Below are positions 19,391 to 27,459 of a DNA stretch of 64,000 nt, one piece after another. Source of the DNA: Flavonifractor sp. An82 (GTDB lineage: Bacteria > Bacillota > Clostridia > Oscillospirales > Oscillospiraceae). The first letter of the stretch is position 1. Each line of letters opens with the position of its first letter. The stretch is from contig NZ_NFHG01000001.1 of assembly GCF_002159265.1 (NCBI RefSeq), forward strand, positions 496,001 through 560,000, read 5' to 3'. The notes under the pieces were generated by a model. That model saw only the letters and a program-made list of their open reading frames with translations, was not told where the DNA came from and did not search any database. Both the position numbers and the translations under genes were made by a program.

Positions 19391-20065
19391 TTACGAACCG
19401 GCGGCCGACAATCCTAGATAGGTGTCCGGTACCTCCCCCACCAGCAGGGTCTCGGCCACGCACACCTGGGCGGTGACGCTGGTTTCGGTGCGCCCGCCGG
19501 GTATGAGGAGAGTCAGCTCCACCGTGATGTCCAGCATGATCTGGTGTAACGTCTGGTTGATGCCCTGGGCGGTGAATTGGTTGGAGAATTCCGCCCTGGG
19601 CACCGCCGCTGTCAGCACCCCCACCGGCAGCACCGGCCCCCAGTCGGAGGCGGTGGCAAACCCGGTGAGACTGCCCAGAGGCACCCCCAGCTCCTGGGCG
19701 TCCAGCCCCTCCACTTCCGCCAGAACCTGTTCCAATATCTGAGTGCGCAAGGAATTCAACTTGACAGAATCCACCGCCAGCAGGCTCACCTTGCCGCTCT
19801 CGTCCCGCTCCACGGTGACCAGGTCGGAATAGGCCACCCCCTGGTCGGCCAGGGTGGCAGCCACGGCGTCGTTGATGATGCCGGTGATCTCATTTTCCGC
19901 CTGGACCGAGGCCAGGGTGGTGACGGCGGGCCGCAGGGCGGCGTCCACCAGACAGATCACCAGCAGGGCCAGACCGATCCCCACGGCCGCCGCCAACAGC
20001 AGGCCCCTTCCCTGCCCTTTGGGCGGGCGGGCCCGCCGGGGCAGATAGGTGCGCAGAGGCCGCAC
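19391..20065 (-). CDS. yunB: Sporulation protein YunB
   Basis: A 224-residue single-pass membrane protein with one N-terminal helix (LLLAAAVGIGLALLVICLVDAAL) and an extracytoplasmic domain matching YunB: ASVQAENEITGIINDAV, YSDLVTVERDESGKVSLLAVDSVKLN, and the late INQTLHQIMLDITVELTLLIPG region. YunB is a mother-cell (SigmaE-dependent) sporulation protein in Bacillus, needed for normal spore formation. The start is a GTG at 20065 with AAGGGGGTGAGG upstream. It is transcribed with the PLP enzyme upstream (44-base gap). Its presence supports a spore-forming host. Confidence 0.85.
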   Translation of the reverse strand: MRPLRTYLPRRARPPKGQGRGLLLAAAVGIGLALLVICLVDAALRPAVTTLASVQAENEITGIINDAVAATLADQGVAYSDLVTVERDESGKVSLLAVDSVKLNSLRTQILEQVLAEVEGLDAQELGVPLGSLTGFATASDWGPVLPVGVLTAAVPRAEFSNQFTAQGINQTLHQIMLDITVELTLLIPGGRTETSVTAQVCVAETLLVGEVPDTYLGLSAAGS

Positions 20066-20109
20066 AGCCTCACCCCCTTTGGGGCAGACTATGCGCCTCT
20101 GTGGTTGTC

Positions 20110-21357
20110 TTATGCCCGGAGCAGCTCCTCCACCGCCAGCATGACGCCGGCCTTGCCGCTCTCATAGGTGAGGCCGCCCTGGAAATAGGCGGTGTAGGGC
20201 TCCCGCATGGGGGCGTCGCAGGACAGCTCGATGGAAGCGCCCTGGATGAAGGCGCCGGCGGCCATGATGACGGGGCAGTCGTAGCCCGGCATGTCCCAGG
20301 GCTCGGGGGTGACGTAGGAGTCCACCGGGGCGCCGAACTGGATGCCCTTGCAGAACTTCTTCAGGGGCTCGGGGGAGCCGAAGTGGACCATCTGAATGAT
20401 GTCGTGGCGCACCGCGTCGGAGGCGGGCTCCACCTGGTAGCCCAGCAGCTCCATGATCCGGGCGGCAAAGACGGCGGTCTTCACGGCCTGGGCGGTGGTG
20501 TGGGGGGCAAGGAAAAGTCCTTGATAGAGGCTGCGGTTGGCACCAAAGGTGGAGCCGCACTCCTTGCCGATGCCGGGGGTGGTGAGCCGCATGGCGGCCC
20601 CCTCAATGAGGTCGCGGCGTCCGGCGATGTAGCCGCCGGTGGGGGCCAGACCGCCGCCGGGGTTCTTGATGAGAGAGCCCACCACCAGATCGGCCCCCAC
20701 CTGGGTGGGCTCGATGGTCTCCACGAACTCGCCGTAGCAGTTGTCTACCAGCACGGCGGCATTGGGGTTGTTGTCCTTGACCACCTTGGCAAGGGCCCCG
20801 ATCTCGGCCACCGACAGGGAGGCCCGGGTGGCGTAGCCCCGGGAGCGCTGGATGAGCACCGCCTTCACCCGGGGGTCTTTGACGGCCTCCGCCAGCCCCA
20901 CCGGGTCGGGAGCATTGTCAACCAGATCTACTTGCCTGTACTCGATGCCGTAGCTTTTCAGAGAGCCGGGCCCCTTGTCTACCACGCCGATGACACCCAG
21001 CATGGTGTCGTAGGGGGCTCCCACGGCGGACACCAGAATGTCGCCAGGGCGCAGGGCGCCGAAGAGAGCGCAGGAGATGGCGTGGGTGCCGTTGACGAAC
21101 TGCACCCGCACCAGGGCGTCCTCGGTGTGGAAGAGGTCGGCGAAGATCAGGTCCAGGGTATCCCGGCCCAGATCGTCGTAGCCGTAGCCGGTGGTACCGG
21201 CGAAGTGGGCCTCAGCCACCCGGTGCTTCTGGAAGGCGGCCAGCACCTTCTGGGTGTTCTCCTCGGCAATGGCGTCAATGCGGGCAAACTGCTCCGCCAG
21301 GTCGGTCTGGGCCTGAGCCGCCAGGGCTTTTACTTTCTCACTGATCTGTAAAGACAT
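20110..21357 (-). CDS. YnbB-type PLP-dependent protein (methionine gamma-lyase / aluminium-resistance family)
   Basis: A 415-residue PLP enzyme of the family once called aluminium-resistance protein, now grouped with Cys/Met-metabolism lyases. The PLP lysine is in VGSLIKNPGGG. Other family segments are FAGTTGYGYDDLGRDTLDLIFADLF, RVQFVNGTHAIS and RSRGYATRASL. The specific substrate is not established for this family; C-S lyase activity is a homology inference. AAGGAAA precedes the ATG. It follows three M42 peptidase genes on the same strand with 69 bases between, so amino-acid salvage from peptides is a plausible shared theme. Confidence 0.87.
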   Translation of the reverse strand: MSLQISEKVKALAAQAQTDLAEQFARIDAIAEENTQKVLAAFQKHRVAEAHFAGTTGYGYDDLGRDTLDLIFADLFHTEDALVRVQFVNGTHAISCALFGALRPGDILVSAVGAPYDTMLGVIGVVDKGPGSLKSYGIEYRQVDLVDNAPDPVGLAEAVKDPRVKAVLIQRSRGYATRASLSVAEIGALAKVVKDNNPNAAVLVDNCYGEFVETIEPTQVGADLVVGSLIKNPGGGLAPTGGYIAGRRDLIEGAAMRLTTPGIGKECGSTFGANRSLYQGLFLAPHTTAQAVKTAVFAARIMELLGYQVEPASDAVRHDIIQMVHFGSPEPLKKFCKGIQFGAPVDSYVTPEPWDMPGYDCPVIMAAGAFIQGASIELSCDAPMREPYTAYFQGGLTYESGKAGVMLAVEELLRA

Positions 21358-21426
21358 TTTCCTTGATCCATCCTGTTCTATCTATGGTTTGCGGGTTTTG
21401 CAGGCCGTCGGGGACGGCCCGCTCCA

Positions 21427-22425
21427 TTACCCCTCCAGCTTGGCCTGGGCGAAGGCTGCGGTGAGGGCCACGCAGGCCTCGATGTCGTCCAGGTCGGCCA
21501 TCTCCATGGGAGTATGGATATACCGGGAGGCCACCGAAATGCCGCCGGTGTACACGCCGGCACGGCTCTGGTGGATGGCGCCGGCGTCGGTGCCGCCGAA
21601 GCGGAGCACGTCCATCTGGAAAGGAATATTCCTTGCCTGTGCCAGTTCTTTCAGCTGGTTCACCACCGCGGGGTGGCAGATCACAGAGCTGTCCATCACT
21701 TTGATGGCGGCCCCCTTTCCCGCCACGCTGGAGCACTCATGGGGGGCGTCGGGGATATCGTCGGAGTCGGTCACGTCCACGGCGATGCCGTAGTCCGGGT
21801 CGATGCCGTAGGCGGCGGTGCGGGCGCCACGGAGGCCCACCTCCTCCTGGACGGTGAAGACGAAGTACAGGTCGTTGTCGGTGCGCTTGACCCGCTCCAT
21901 GGCGGAGAGCAGGATGGCGCAGGCGATGCGGTCGTCCAGATAGGGGGAGAACAGCTTGCTGCCGCTGACGAAGGGCACAGTGTCAAACACGGCGATGTCA
22001 CCCACCTGCACCATGGTCAGCGCCTGGTCCCGATCCTTTGCGCCCACGTCGATGTAAAGGTGATCCAGTTTCCAGTCCTTGGGCTCCACCTTGCCCTGGG
22101 CGGCAATGACGCCCCGGGTGCCGTTCTGGAACCGGACGGGGGTGCCGGGCAGATCGTGGGCGGACAGGCCGCCCACCTGGCCGAAGCGGAGATAGCCCTG
22201 CTCGTCGATGTGGGTGACGATGCAGCCGATGGAGTCCATGTGGGCGGCAAACATCACCTTGGGGCCGGTCCCCTTCTTATGGCAGATCAGGTTGCCCAGG
22301 GCGTCGGTGGTGATCTCGTCCACGTAGGGACGGGCCAGCTGGGCGATGGCGTCCGCCACCGGGCCCTCGCAGCCGGAGGGGCCGTGGCAGGCGTTCAGGG
22401 TCTGCATGATCGCTAACATATCCAT
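21427..22425 (-). CDS. M42-family aminopeptidase, complete active site (paralogue 1)
   Basis: A dinuclear metal aminopeptidase of the M42 (TET/glutamyl aminopeptidase/cellulase M) family, 332 residues. The metal and catalytic set appears whole: His in FAAHMDSIG, Asp in SPYLDDRIA, catalytic-base and ligand pair in TVQEEVGLRG, Asp in IAVDVTDSDD, and His in SRYIHTPMEM. M42 enzymes assemble as dodecameric cytoplasmic particles that trim peptides. The start at 22425 has AAGGAGGAC upstream. It is the last of three tandem paralogues, only four bases after the middle one. Confidence 0.92.
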   Translation of the reverse strand: MDMLAIMQTLNACHGPSGCEGPVADAIAQLARPYVDEITTDALGNLICHKKGTGPKVMFAAHMDSIGCIVTHIDEQGYLRFGQVGGLSAHDLPGTPVRFQNGTRGVIAAQGKVEPKDWKLDHLYIDVGAKDRDQALTMVQVGDIAVFDTVPFVSGSKLFSPYLDDRIACAILLSAMERVKRTDNDLYFVFTVQEEVGLRGARTAAYGIDPDYGIAVDVTDSDDIPDAPHECSSVAGKGAAIKVMDSSVICHPAVVNQLKELAQARNIPFQMDVLRFGGTDAGAIHQSRAGVYTGGISVASRYIHTPMEMADLDDIEACVALTAAFAQAKLEG

Positions 22426-22429
22426 ATCG

Positions 22430-23455
22430 TCAGTCCTCCTTGGACAGTTGAGTGATAAAGGCCCGGGTCAGCTTGAGCACCGCCTCGATGTCGGCGGCGT
22501 TGGCCAGGGTGGCGGGGGTGCGGGGATAGCGCACCGGGGCGGCGATTACCGCCGTGCGCACGCCGGAGGCAGCCCGCTGGACCGCCATGGCGTCGCCAGT
22601 GCCGGTGGTGTCCTCCCGCAGCTGCCAGGGGATGTGCTGTTCCTCCGCCAGGCTCCGCAGGGTCTCAAAGAGCTTCCGGTCTACAATGACCCCCTTGTCC
22701 ATGAAGGGGAGCACCGCGCCCTTGCCCAGGGCGCAGGCCTTTTTGTGGGCGGGCACCCCCGCCATGTCGGCGGCGGCAGCCCCCTCCAGCACCAGGGCGA
22801 TCTCCGGCTTCACGGAGAAGGCGGCGCCAAAGGCACCTCTGGCCCCCACCTCCTTCTGGGCGGTGAAGACGAAGGTGCAGTCCATGGGCAGCTCCTCCCG
22901 CATGAGCCACAGCAGCACGGCGCAGCCGATGCGCCCGTCCAGGGCCCGGCCCTTCAGCAGACCGGGGACAGGCTCCTCCGGGGGGCTGTCAAAGGCGGCC
23001 ACGTCGCCCAGGACCACCAGCTTGGCGGCCTCCTCCCTGCTTTTGGCCCCGATGTCCAGATAAAAATCGTCCAGCTTGGGGACGTTCTTCTCCTCGTCCC
23101 GGCTCACCAGGTGGTAGGCCTTCAGACCCACCACGGCGGGGATCTGACGGGGGCCTACCAGCATCCGCTTGCCCAGCAGCACCCGGCGGTCCACAGACCC
23201 CACGGCGGAAAACTTCAGGTAGCCCTCGTCGGTGATGGCGCGCACCATCAGGCCCACCTCGTCCATGTGGGCGGTGAGCAGCAGCTTGCTGCCGGTGGCC
23301 CTGGCGCCCTCCTTGAAGGCGATGACGTTGCCCATGGCGTCCAAGCGCAGCTCGGTGGCGTACTGACCGGCCACCTCCATGACGCAGTCCCGCACCTGGT
23401 CCTCCCAGCTGGCCACGCCGGGCAGGGAGCACAGTCGTCTCAGCAGTTCCTTCAC
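22430..23455 (-). CDS. M42-family peptidase paralogue with degenerate active site (paralogue 2)
   Basis: A 341-residue M42 homologue sharing the whole fold with its neighbours. The first ligands are kept (LLTAHMDEVG, RALDGRIG). The QEEVG pair reads AQKEVG near residue 200, so the usual catalytic base Glu is Lys. The Asp-x-Thr ligand region reads VLEGAAAADMAG, and the last His ligand motif RYIHSP reads RYPRTP near residue 310. With three key positions altered it is probably not an active dinuclear peptidase. It starts with GTG overlapping the upstream stop (GTGA) and is preceded by GGAGGG. It may be a structural or regulatory subunit in hetero-oligomers with the two intact paralogues. Confidence 0.86.
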   Translation of the reverse strand: MKELLRRLCSLPGVASWEDQVRDCVMEVAGQYATELRLDAMGNVIAFKEGARATGSKLLLTAHMDEVGLMVRAITDEGYLKFSAVGSVDRRVLLGKRMLVGPRQIPAVVGLKAYHLVSRDEEKNVPKLDDFYLDIGAKSREEAAKLVVLGDVAAFDSPPEEPVPGLLKGRALDGRIGCAVLLWLMREELPMDCTFVFTAQKEVGARGAFGAAFSVKPEIALVLEGAAAADMAGVPAHKKACALGKGAVLPFMDKGVIVDRKLFETLRSLAEEQHIPWQLREDTTGTGDAMAVQRAASGVRTAVIAAPVRYPRTPATLANAADIEAVLKLTRAFITQLSKED

Positions 23456-24471
23456 AGCTGACCCTCCTTTCCCAGATCCTCCACAAAGGCGGCCAGCAGG
23501 GCCGCGGTGTGCTCCAGGTCGGTGAGGGAGAGCACCTCAATGGGGCTGTGCATGTACTTCAGAGGCAGGGAGAGCACCGCCGTGGCCACGCCCTCCCGGC
23601 TGATCTGCATCTCCCAGCCGTTGGTGCCGGTGTGGCCGCTCATGACCTCCTGCTGGAAAGGAATTTCCCTTTCCTTTGCTTTATCCAGAAGCCTTTGGGT
23701 CATCCAGCGGGCCATGTTGGGGCCTACGCCCACAGCGGGGCCGCCCCCCAGCACGAAGGTCTTGTCGGAGGGGCCGTCGGGGGTGCGGCCGTGGGTTACG
23801 TCCACGGCAATGCAGCAGTCGGGCTGCACCGACCAGGTGCCCACGGTGGCGCCCACCCCGGAGACCTCCTCCCGGGTGGAGCCCATGACGTACACGTCCA
23901 CGTCCAGCGTTTTGTCCTTCAGCAGCTCCATACACCGCAGCAGGGCGGCGAAGCAGGAGCGGTCGTCCATGGCCTTGCCGCACATCTGGTCCTCCCCCAG
24001 GGGGAAGCAGGCGCCCCGGTATACCATGGGGGTGCCCAGCAGCTTTTCGGCCTGCTCCTGGGTCAGACCGGCGTCCACCACCAGCTGGTCGATGGGCACG
24101 GCCTTGTTCTCGTCGTCCTGCAGCGGGTTGGGCGGGGCCACCATGCCGGGGATGGGGGGATCGGTGAGGATGATCACCTCACGGCCGGGCAGCATCCGGG
24201 GGTCCACCCCGCCGATGGTGGAGAAGCGGAGAAAGCCCTCCTCCGCCCCGGTGACGATGAGGCCGATCTCGTCCAGATGGGCGTCCAGCAGGATGGTTTT
24301 GGCCCCTTCCCTGCCGCAGCTACGCACGCCGATGACGTTGCCCATGCGGTCAATGGAGACCTGGTCCACCAGGGGCTCCAGCAGGGCACGGGCGGCCTGG
24401 GCCGCCGGGGCCTCGAAGCCGGAGGGCGCTGTGCAGCCGCACAGGGTCTCCAGCACATGTTTCATATCCAA
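23452..24471 (-). CDS. M42-family aminopeptidase, complete active site (paralogue 3)
   Basis: A 339-residue M42 enzyme, the first in the three-gene tandem. Ligands and catalytic residues are present: LLDAHLDEIG, KAMDDRSC, GSTREEVSGVG, IAVDVTHGRTP and LKYMHSPIEV. The likely start is the TTG at 24471, eight bases after GGAGG; the ATG two codons later has a 14-base spacing. It lies 27 bases after murD and overlaps paralogue 2 by four bases, so all are probably co-transcribed. A peptide-trimming role in the cytoplasm is expected from the family. Confidence 0.91.
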   Translation of the reverse strand: MDMKHVLETLCGCTAPSGFEAPAAQAARALLEPLVDQVSIDRMGNVIGVRSCGREGAKTILLDAHLDEIGLIVTGAEEGFLRFSTIGGVDPRMLPGREVIILTDPPIPGMVAPPNPLQDDENKAVPIDQLVVDAGLTQEQAEKLLGTPMVYRGACFPLGEDQMCGKAMDDRSCFAALLRCMELLKDKTLDVDVYVMGSTREEVSGVGATVGTWSVQPDCCIAVDVTHGRTPDGPSDKTFVLGGGPAVGVGPNMARWMTQRLLDKAKEREIPFQQEVMSGHTGTNGWEMQISREGVATAVLSLPLKYMHSPIEVLSLTDLEHTAALLAAFVEDLGKEGQL

Positions 24472-24498
24472 ATGTGATTCCTCCTTGTGAGGTTGATT

Positions 24499-25890
24499 TC
24501 AGGCCAGCTCGTAGATGATCTTCTTGAAGGCGGCCCCCCGCTCCATGAAGTTCTTGAACTTGTCAAAGGAGGCGCAGGCCGGGGACAGGATCACCACGTC
24601 GCCGGGCTTGGCGGCCCTGTGGGCGGCCAGCACCGCCTGGGTAAAGTCGTCAATGACGGTGATGGGCAGCGCCTCGGGGCTGTAATCCGGGGCGGCTTCC
24701 ACTGCGGCGCGGATTTTTAGGGCGGTATCACCTGTGAGGAATAACTCCTTTACATGGGCTGTCACCTCAGGGCCCAGCACGTCAAAGGGGATGTGCTTGT
24801 CGTAGCCGCCGGCGATGAGGATCACCTTCTGGTGGAAGGAGCGCAGACCGGCGATGGTGCGGGAGGGGCTGGAGGCGATGGAGTCGTTGTAGTACTTCAC
24901 GCCGTTGAGGGTACGCACCAGCTCGATGCGGTGCTCCACTCCGGCGAACTTCTGGGCAAAGGTGCGCGCCACCGGGTCGGGCACGATGCCGTCCAGGGCG
25001 GTGATGGCGGCCATGTAGTTCTCCACATTGTGGGTGCCGGGCAGCAGGATGTCGGCCACCGGCAGCACCGGGCGCTCGTGCATCTCGTTGCGCACCCAGA
25101 TGACCCCGTCCCGCAGGAAGGCCCCCCGGGCGGGCTGGGACACCCGGCTGAACAGGGCCACCCGGCCCTGGGCCTCCCCGGCGAAGCTGCGGGTGATGTC
25201 GTTGTCGGCGTTGACCACCAGCAGGCCCTTCTCGTCCTGGTGGAGGAAGATGTTCTTCTTGGCGTCGATGTATTCCTCCATGGATTTGTGGACGTCCAGG
25301 TGGTTGGGGGCCAGATTGGTGACCACGGCGATGTCGGGGCTGCGGTCCATGGTCATAAGCTGGAAGGAGGACAGCTCCAGCACGGCGATGTCGCCAGGCT
25401 CCATGCCGTCCACGTCGGGCAGCAGGGGCTTGCCGATGTTGCCCCCCACGTAGACCGTCTCACCGGCGGCCTTGAGCAGCTCGGCGATGATGGTGGTGGT
25501 GGTGGTCTTACCGTCGCTGCCGGTGACGGCTACGGTGCGGCAGGGGCAGACCTGGAAAAAGACCTCCATCTCGGAGGTGAGGATGGTCCCCCTCTGCTGG
25601 GCGGCCACCAGCTGGGGCAGGTCGGGCCGCATGCCAGGGGTGCGGAAGATGACCTCAAAGTCCAGGTCCTCCAGGTAGTCCTCCCCCAGCTTGAGGGTGG
25701 CTCCCAGGCTTTCCAGCTCCTCGGCCAGACCGGCGAAGGCGCTCATGGGCTTTTTGTCGCAGGCGGTGACCTTCACCCCTGCCCGCAGCAGCATTTTGAT
25801 CAGGGGCGTGTTGGACACGCCGATGCCGATGACGGCCACCCGCTTGCCCTTCAGCCCCGCCAGGTATTCCTGTATGGTGGAACGCTTCAT
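24499..25890 (-). CDS. murD: UDP-N-acetylmuramoylalanine--D-glutamate ligase
   Basis: Adds D-glutamate to UDP-MurNAc-L-Ala in cytoplasmic peptidoglycan precursor synthesis. The N-terminal Rossmann-like segment KRVAVIGIGVSNTPL, ATP loop VTGSDGKTTTTTII, ELSSFQL, NLAPNHLDVH, GVEHRIE and YYNDSIASSPSRT are all classic MurD motifs over 463 residues. The start at 25890 is preceded by GGGAGGAA. It heads the minus-strand run through the M42 genes. It is detached from any dcw cluster. Glu added here is the residue amidated by MurT-GatD at 5-7 kb. Confidence 0.95.
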   Translation of the reverse strand: MKRSTIQEYLAGLKGKRVAVIGIGVSNTPLIKMLLRAGVKVTACDKKPMSAFAGLAEELESLGATLKLGEDYLEDLDFEVIFRTPGMRPDLPQLVAAQQRGTILTSEMEVFFQVCPCRTVAVTGSDGKTTTTTIIAELLKAAGETVYVGGNIGKPLLPDVDGMEPGDIAVLELSSFQLMTMDRSPDIAVVTNLAPNHLDVHKSMEEYIDAKKNIFLHQDEKGLLVVNADNDITRSFAGEAQGRVALFSRVSQPARGAFLRDGVIWVRNEMHERPVLPVADILLPGTHNVENYMAAITALDGIVPDPVARTFAQKFAGVEHRIELVRTLNGVKYYNDSIASSPSRTIAGLRSFHQKVILIAGGYDKHIPFDVLGPEVTAHVKELFLTGDTALKIRAAVEAAPDYSPEALPITVIDDFTQAVLAAHRAAKPGDVVILSPACASFDKFKNFMERGAAFKKIIYELA

Positions 25891-25974
25891 GACAGTTCCT
25901 CCCTTTTCATAGATTAACCAATTTATTATATCCCAACCGGGCGAAAAATTCAATGGAAGCAGTGGGCTTTTGAT

Positions 25975-26003
25975 TTGACAATCGGTGCGGGATAGAGTAA
26001 AAT
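25975..26003 (+). promoter_or_regulatory. rnpB promoter
   Basis: A consensus TTGACA (25975-25980) and TAAAAT (25998-26003) are spaced 17 bases. Transcription would begin at about 26010, the 5' end of RNase P RNA. Confidence 0.88.
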
Positions 26004-26009
26004 AGTCGG

Positions 26010-26459
26010 GCAAGCAAGCTGGACAGCCGCGCCTGCGGGGCGAAAGGCCCGCAGGTGAGGAAAGTCCGGGCTCCACAGGGCAAGGATAACGGATAACATC
26101 CGCCGGGGGCGACCCTAGGAAAAGTGCAACAGAAATAAACCGCTGGCCGGTCGCCTCCATGTGGAGGCGGATGCATCACGGCGGCCTCAGGCCGACGTGA
26201 TACACCCATTTTCCGAAACTAGGAACAGGACCGCCTCCAGATGGAGGCGACCGGCCAGTAAGGGTGGAAAGGCGAGGTAAGAGCTCACCCGATGGCGTGC
26301 CAAGCGTCCATCGCTGTAAACTCTATCCGGAGCAACGCCGTGGAGGGACACATAGGCCGGCCCGGCCGTCCCGGGGAGGCGGCTTGAGCGTACCGGCAAC
26401 GGTGCGTCGAGATAGATGGCTGTCTTAAAGGACAGAACCCGGCTTACAGGCTTACTTGC
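26010..26459 (+). ncRNA. rnpB: RNase P RNA, bacterial type A-like
   Basis: The catalytic RNA of RNase P, which matures tRNA 5' ends. Conserved blocks are in order: GAGGAAAGTCCGGGCTCC, ACAGAAATAAACCGC, GGTAAGAGCTCACC, and AGATAGATGGCTG followed by ACAGAACCCGGCTTACAG. The ends pair as helix P1 (GCAAGCAAGC at 26010 with GCTTACTTGC at 26450, one mismatch). The helix in the P12 position is very long: CTGGCCGGTCGCCTCCA pairs perfectly with TGGAGGCGACCGGCCAG, with a further inner stem, extending this arm to roughly 115 bases. Confidence 0.96.
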
Positions 26460-26468
26460 AGATATGAT

Positions 26469-26502
26469 GGACCGGAGCGTACAGCTCCGGTCCGTCTTTT
26501 TT
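26469..26502 (+). terminator. rnpB terminator
   Basis: The stem GGACCGGAGC/GCTCCGGTCC around GTACA is followed by GTCTTTTTT. Confidence 0.9.
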
Positions 26503-26512
26503 GCAAAATCCC

Positions 26513-26543
26513 TTGACTCTTCCCTTACGTCAGATGGTACACT
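26513..26543 (+). promoter_or_regulatory. MerR-type promoter with 19-bp spacer
   Basis: TTGACT (26513-26518) and TACACT (26538-26543) are separated by 19 bases. The overlong spacing is characteristic of promoters that MerR-family activators untwist, and it lies directly before a MerR-family gene, suggesting autoregulation. Confidence 0.65.
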
Positions 26544-26567
26544 GGCCTTACCCAAGGAGGGATACCC

Positions 26568-27206
26568 ATGAAAATCAAGGAAGTATGCGCCCAGACCGGC
26601 CTGACGGAGCGGGCGGTGCGGTTCTACATCCAGCAGAAGCTGTTCACCCCCCAGGCCCAGCGGCGGGGCGGGCGGACCTGGCTGGACTTCTCCCCCGCCG
26701 ACGTGGACAGGCTGCGCGCCATCGCCACCCTGCGGAAGGCGGGCTTCACCTTGGAGGAGATCCGCGCCATGACCCAGAATTATCAAACCAACGCCGCCGG
26801 GGCCGCCTTCGCCCTGCGGCAGCGGCTGCGGGAGTCCATCGCGTCCTATGAGCGGCTCTGCGGTACCGACACCGGCGAAGCGGACAACCTGGAGGACTAT
26901 GCCGCCCTGCTGGAGCGGGAGGTGAAGAGCACGCCCCTGCCCCGGCGGGATTTCCGGCCCGCCTCCCGGCTGAACTGGGAATCCATTCTGGAGACCCTGT
27001 GCATGGTACTGTGTGTGTTGGGGGCCTTGCGGCTGTACGCCTTCCTGTGGGACGTCCTGTCCGATGTCTCGTTCTACATCTCTTTTGCCGCCTGGAACCC
27101 CCTGATGGTGATCCTGCCCTTCGCCGTTTTAATCCTGCCCATCGCCCTGGTGGCGGGCAGCAAGCTGGGCAAATGGATCTACCGGCACTTCGAATATGTA
27201 CCATAA
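26568..27206 (+). CDS. MerR-family regulator with C-terminal membrane anchor
   Basis: A 212-residue protein. Residues 1-70 form the MerR winged helix-turn-helix (MKIKEVCAQTGLTERAVRFYIQQKLF, LRKAGFTLEEIRAM). A short linker and coil follow, then two hydrophobic helices (TLCMVLCVLGALRLYAFLWDV and PLMVILPFAVLILPIALVAG) near the C-terminus. The regulator therefore seems membrane-tethered; no metal-binding cysteine set is evident. AAGGAGG sits 6-7 bases before the ATG. It lies between rnpB and the SLH protein gene, and could sense an envelope signal. Confidence 0.85.
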   Translation: MKIKEVCAQTGLTERAVRFYIQQKLFTPQAQRRGGRTWLDFSPADVDRLRAIATLRKAGFTLEEIRAMTQNYQTNAAGAAFALRQRLRESIASYERLCGTDTGEADNLEDYAALLEREVKSTPLPRRDFRPASRLNWESILETLCMVLCVLGALRLYAFLWDVLSDVSFYISFAAWNPLMVILPFAVLILPIALVAGSKLGKWIYRHFEYVP

Positions 27207-27238
27207 ATGACCCTTACCTTAAGATTCGGTAAGAGAAA

Positions 27239-27267
27239 TTGACAGGGCCGCCCCCTTTGGCTATACT
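27239..27267 (+). promoter_or_regulatory. Strong sigma-70 promoter for the SLH gene
   Basis: TTGACA (27239-27244) and TATACT (27262-27267) have an exact 17-base spacer. The start codon of the SLH gene is about 190 bases downstream, leaving a long leader. Confidence 0.82.
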
Positions 27268-27304
27268 GTGCCCATCCAAGGGACAAACGGCTCAGCTTTC
27301 TGAC

Positions 27305-27340
27305 GGCAGCGTCCTCCGGGACGCTGCCTGTTGCTTTTTT
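27305..27340 (+). terminator. Terminator-like hairpin within the SLH-gene leader
   Basis: Ten-bp perfect stem GGCAGCGTCC/GGACGCTGCC with a TCCG loop, then TGTTGCTTTTTT. It lies between promoter and gene, so it could be an attenuator or end a short leader RNA. The upstream 35 bases match no riboswitch I recognise. Confidence 0.6.
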
Positions 27341-27459
27341 AGAAGTTAGCCATTTCTAACCATTTGTCCCCATTGATTCCATAAGGAGGTGATTGGCGGC
27401 AATTCCAGCATTGTGAGAGGTGGATGGTACGCAAATTATGACCGGAAGGAGTACAACAC

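Noticed and set aside
27268-27340. Possible cyclic-di-GMP or other riboswitch in the SLH leader
   Set aside because: The conserved core sequences of the known classes are not found; only a terminator hairpin is supported.
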